8,178 bases of DNA, from assembly GCA_003489505.1 (NCBI GenBank), contig DNMA01000082.1, positions 1-8,178 of the forward strand, given 5' to 3'. This document shows positions 6,364 through 8,178 of this stretch, in pieces. This DNA is from Legionellales bacterium (GTDB lineage Bacteria; Pseudomonadota; Gammaproteobacteria; Legionellales; Legionellaceae). The translations under genes and the position numbers were made by a program. Within the stretch, counting starts at the first letter, position 1; every line of letters begins with the position of its first letter. The notes under the pieces are model-generated. The model made no database searches and was not told the origin of the DNA. It saw only the letters and a list, made by a program, of their open reading frames with translations.

Positions 6364-6774
6364 TTATCGCTGATTTTTAAAGGAAGAGAAAGCCTCTAAA
6401 ATAGATTGTAATCTCTCTGGCGGATAGGCTATGGTTTCCAGCCCCGCTTGCCAGATACTATGAGGCCATAAGCTATCGTGTTCAAAGCGTGCCACGATAT
6501 GAAGATGTAATTGAGAAACGATATTCCCCAAAGCCCCAATATTCAGCTTTTTAGGTTGAAAAAGCTCTTTTAAACACCTGGACCAATCAGAAATTTCCTG
6601 CATCAAAAGTTGTTGTTGTGCGCTAGATAACTCAAAAATTTCTTGCACATTTTCAATACGAGGCACCAATACTAACCACGGAAACGCTTGAGTATTTTTT
6701 AAATACACATTAGAGAGTCTATCTTCTTGAATCAAAATAGAACTGGATGCAATACGACTATCAACTTCAAACAT
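6364..6774 (-). CDS. HIT-domain protein (histidine triad nucleotide-binding/hydrolase family)
   Basis: HIT proteins bind nucleotides and hydrolyse dinucleoside polyphosphates or nucleotidyl-phosphoramidates. From the ATG at 6774 the product has 136 aa. Family marks are FPWLVLVPR (31-39), KLNIGALGNIVSQLHLHIVARF (76-97, given as ends only: KLNIGALGN and LHLHIVARF) and a following SLWPHSIW (101-108). The triad reads H90-L-H92-I-V94, so the third His is Val; the presumed nucleophile His92 remains. The frame is open to a TTG at 6792, but GGAG at 6780-6783 lies 5 nt before the ATG at 6774, and family members typically begin MF-D-RL, matching MFEVDSRI. It is the first gene of the operon with uvrD and the PhzF-like gene, behind a good promoter. 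The substrate cannot be told from the sequence. Confidence 0.87.
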   Translation of the reverse strand: MFEVDSRIASSSILIQEDRLSNVYLKNTQAFPWLVLVPRIENVQEIFELSSAQQQLLMQEISDWSRCLKELFQPKKLNIGALGNIVSQLHLHIVARFEHDSLWPHSIWQAGLETIAYPPERLQSILEAFSSFKNQR

Positions 6775-6779
6775 CATCA

Positions 6780-6783
6780 CTCC
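6780..6783 (-). promoter_or_regulatory. Shine-Dalgarno of the HIT gene (decides the start)
   Basis: GGAG on the minus strand lies 5 nt before the ATG at 6774. The ATG at 6777 is only 2 nt away and the TTG at 6792 is upstream of it, so 6774 is preferred. Confidence 0.65.
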
Positions 6784-6807
6784 AAAAGACAAAAATAATT
6801 TTTATGA

Positions 6808-6835
6808 ATCATAACATAAAGCGTTCTCCTGGCAA
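6808..6835 (-). promoter_or_regulatory. sigma70-type promoter of the HIT-uvrD-phzF-like operon
   Basis: Read leftward, TTGCCA (complement of 6830-6835, one mismatch from TTGACA) and TATGAT (complement of 6808-6813, one mismatch from TATAAT) are 16 bp apart. Transcription would start near 6801, about 27 nt before the HIT start codon. In the same 115-bp divergent region I see no equally convincing promoter for mlaA; TAAAAT at 6845-6850 is only a weak -10 candidate. Confidence 0.6.
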
Positions 6836-6908
6836 AAAACACTCTAAAATCAGTAGCTATCCTTTTCATTTTCAGTTAGGATGTTCTTGAAGATTTAGGG
6901 ATAAACTT

Positions 6909-7730
6909 ATGCGATTGAATCATTTAGTACTCGTACCGTTATTGCTACTTTTGAATGGATGCCACCATACTTGTTCGCATCCGGATGATCCTTTTGAAAA
7001 TATCAATCGTGAAATTTACAAAATGAATATGGCCTTTGATGCCACCCTTTTAAAACCCTCTGCAACACTTTATTATGATTATGTTCCAGCCAATATCCGT
7101 GCTGGGATTAATAATGTCTTTAATAATGTGGCCATGCTCCCAACCATTGGTAATGATATTTTACAATTAAAAGGCCATCATGCCATCAATGATTTTGCGC
7201 GCTTTTATTTGAACTCCACTTTGGGTTTAGCGGGTATTGGTGATGTCGCAACGCAGTTAGGCATTCCAAATCATCGCAATGATTTTGGTCTAACCCTTGC
7301 CCATTGGGGTAATCCAAACTCACCTTATATCATGATTCCCTTTTTAGGCCCTTCAACCATTCGTGATGGCTTTGGATTAGTGGTCGATTATACCTTTATG
7401 ACCCCTTATCCTTTTATTGCTGGCCGCTTTTTATACGGCATTTTAGGAACACGCTATGTCGATTTACGCTCTCAGATGATGGATGGTGAACATCTTTTAC
7501 ATGATTCATTAGACCCTTATATCTTTATGCGTGATGCCTATTTGCAATATCGTCGTAATTTAATTGGTATTAATCAAGGCAATTCTTCGACTCCTGCACA
7601 AGATACCAGTGCCTCACTTTATGTGCCAGAAGATGATACCCCCTTGACAGAAACGCAAGATGGTGCAAAATCATCTCCATTTCCAATCACGACTGCTTTA
7701 AATGATTCAAATAGCCCTTTACCAGCCTGA
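6909..7730 (+). CDS. mlaA: MlaA/VacJ outer-membrane lipoprotein (phospholipid asymmetry)
   Basis: MlaA removes misplaced phospholipids from the outer leaflet of the outer membrane and hands them to the periplasmic carrier MlaC for return to the inner membrane. The 273-aa product starts with a lipoprotein signal: a hydrophobic run at 6-15 and the lipobox LNGC with the lipidated Cys18. Residue +2 is His, not Asp, so outer-membrane sorting is expected. Family marks are [14 protein letters not shown] (27-40), YDYVP (56-60), [18 protein letters not shown] (95-112), FGLTLAHWG (126-134), [11 protein letters not shown] (144-154) and [14 protein letters not shown] (200-213). Residues 222-273 form a Ser/Thr/Pro/Asp-rich tail that looks disordered and goes beyond the conserved domain. 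The ATG follows AGGGA by 7 nt. No mlaFEDCB genes are in the window, which is normal because mlaA is often separate. Its last 29 nt overlap trmL. Confidence 0.95.
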   Translation: MRLNHLVLVPLLLLLNGCHHTCSHPDDPFENINREIYKMNMAFDATLLKPSATLYYDYVPANIRAGINNVFNNVAMLPTIGNDILQLKGHHAINDFARFYLNSTLGLAGIGDVATQLGIPNHRNDFGLTLAHWGNPNSPYIMIPFLGPSTIRDGFGLVVDYTFMTPYPFIAGRFLYGILGTRYVDLRSQMMDGEHLLHDSLDPYIFMRDAYLQYRRNLIGINQGNSSTPAQDTSASLYVPEDDTPLTETQDGAKSSPFPITTALNDSNSPLPA

Positions 7731-8160
7731 AATACCGCAAAATACCGGTAATATTATTCGTCTATGCGCTAATACTGGCGCTAGACTTCATTTGATTCAT
7801 CCATTAGGTTTCGGCTGGGATGATAAAAAATTACGCCGTGCCGGCTTGGATTATCATGAATTTGCCCATATTCATCATTATCCGAACTGGGAGGACTTTT
7901 TAGAACAAAATAAAACCTGTAGAATATTTTCATGTACCACCCATGCAACACAAGGGTATCATGAGGTGACCTTTCAAGAAGATGATATCTTGTTATTTGG
8001 ACCAGAAACCAAGGGTTTACCGGAGTCCATTCGTCGCCAATACAACCCTATTCGCATACCCATGAAGGCACAAAGCCGTAGTTTAAATCTGTCAAACTCG
8101 GTAGCTGTCATTTGTTATGAGGCATGGAGGCAATTAGGATTTATAGGACAATCAACATGA
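7702..8160 (+). CDS. trmL: tRNA (cytidine/uridine-34-2'-O)-methyltransferase TrmL
   Basis: TrmL is a SPOUT-class, knotted methyltransferase. It uses S-adenosylmethionine to methylate the 2'-OH of the wobble nucleotide of the tRNA-Leu isoacceptors CmAA and cmnm5UmAA. The 152-aa product is complete (E. coli 157 aa). Visible marks are [17 protein letters not shown] (10-26), [18 protein letters not shown] (36-53), the cofactor loop FGPETKGLP (99-107), and the C-terminal knot region with IPM (119-121), [16 protein letters not shown] (127-142) and RQLGF (143-147). The start at 7702 aligns with the family start but lies inside mlaA, overlapping it by 29 nt. No Shine-Dalgarno is seen before it, so translation may depend on ribosomes finishing mlaA. 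The stop shares ATGA with the next start. It is a housekeeping gene in what looks like a mlaA-trmL transcript. Confidence 0.97.
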   Translation: MIQIALYQPEIPQNTGNIIRLCANTGARLHLIHPLGFGWDDKKLRRAGLDYHEFAHIHHYPNWEDFLEQNKTCRIFSCTTHATQGYHEVTFQEDDILLFGPETKGLPESIRRQYNPIRIPMKAQSRSLNLSNSVAVICYEAWRQLGFIGQST

Positions 8161-8178
8161 GTTTAATATTTTGGTTAA
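8157..8178 (+). CDS. start of a further gene (truncated by the window edge)
   Basis: An ATG overlaps the trmL stop as ATGA, with AGGA (in TTTATAGGACAATC) 8 nt upstream. Seven codons are visible, reading MSLIFWL, a hydrophobic start that could be a membrane segment or signal. The overlap and Shine-Dalgarno suggest a third gene in the mlaA-trmL operon. The product cannot be identified from so few residues. Confidence 0.5.

Noticed and set aside
1..8178. CRISPR array, tRNA, insertion sequence or attachment site
   Set aside because: No regularly spaced direct repeats, tRNA cloverleaf, transposase or paired terminal repeats with target duplications were seen.

Overview
The window looks like chromosomal DNA from an AT-rich gammaproteobacterium. 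The evidence is a prpB-prpC-prpD methylcitrate operon in enterobacterial order, a full-length UvrD with the gammaproteobacterial C-terminal tail, an MlaA/VacJ outer-membrane lipoprotein and a TrmL close to the enterobacterial form. Codons are A/T-rich throughout. No rRNA, tRNA, CRISPR array, transposase or recognisable phage gene is visible. The genus cannot be fixed from the sequence alone; a host-associated or Legionellales-like lineage is only a guess.

Left third (1-2423, minus strand): prpB, prpC and the first 142 codons of prpD form a tight operon. prpB and prpC overlap by 8 nt, and prpC and prpD are 5 nt apart. Together they run the methylcitrate cycle: PrpC joins propionyl-CoA and oxaloacetate, PrpD dehydrates 2-methylcitrate, and PrpB splits 2-methylisocitrate into pyruvate and succinate. 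A prpE or regulator gene could lie outside the window.

Middle (2424-3380): a divergent intergenic region carries a near-consensus sigma70-type promoter for an unrecognised 205-aa, cysteine-containing protein (2551-3168, plus strand). It occupies the flank where many proteobacterial prp clusters carry their regulator gene. Between it and the next, convergent, operon lies about 210 bp rich in inverted repeats. These contain likely terminators for the minus-strand operon, plus long-range complementarity that could indicate a structured RNA or an intergenic repeat.

Right-centre (3381-6774, minus strand): a HIT-family protein, UvrD helicase II and a degenerate PhzF-family protein form one probable operon behind a good promoter at 6808-6835. 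UvrD has all the helicase motifs. The PhzF-like protein has lost two of the three catalytic positions known in PhzF.

Right end (6909-8178, plus strand): mlaA (outer-membrane lipid asymmetry), trmL (tRNA wobble 2'-O-methylation) and the first codons of a further gene are packed with overlaps of 29 nt and 4 nt, suggesting one transcript.

Most of the window is conserved housekeeping or metabolic DNA. The parts that family knowledge does not explain are the 205-aa orphan, the structured intergenic block at 3162-3390, and the degenerate PhzF paralogue attached to uvrD.
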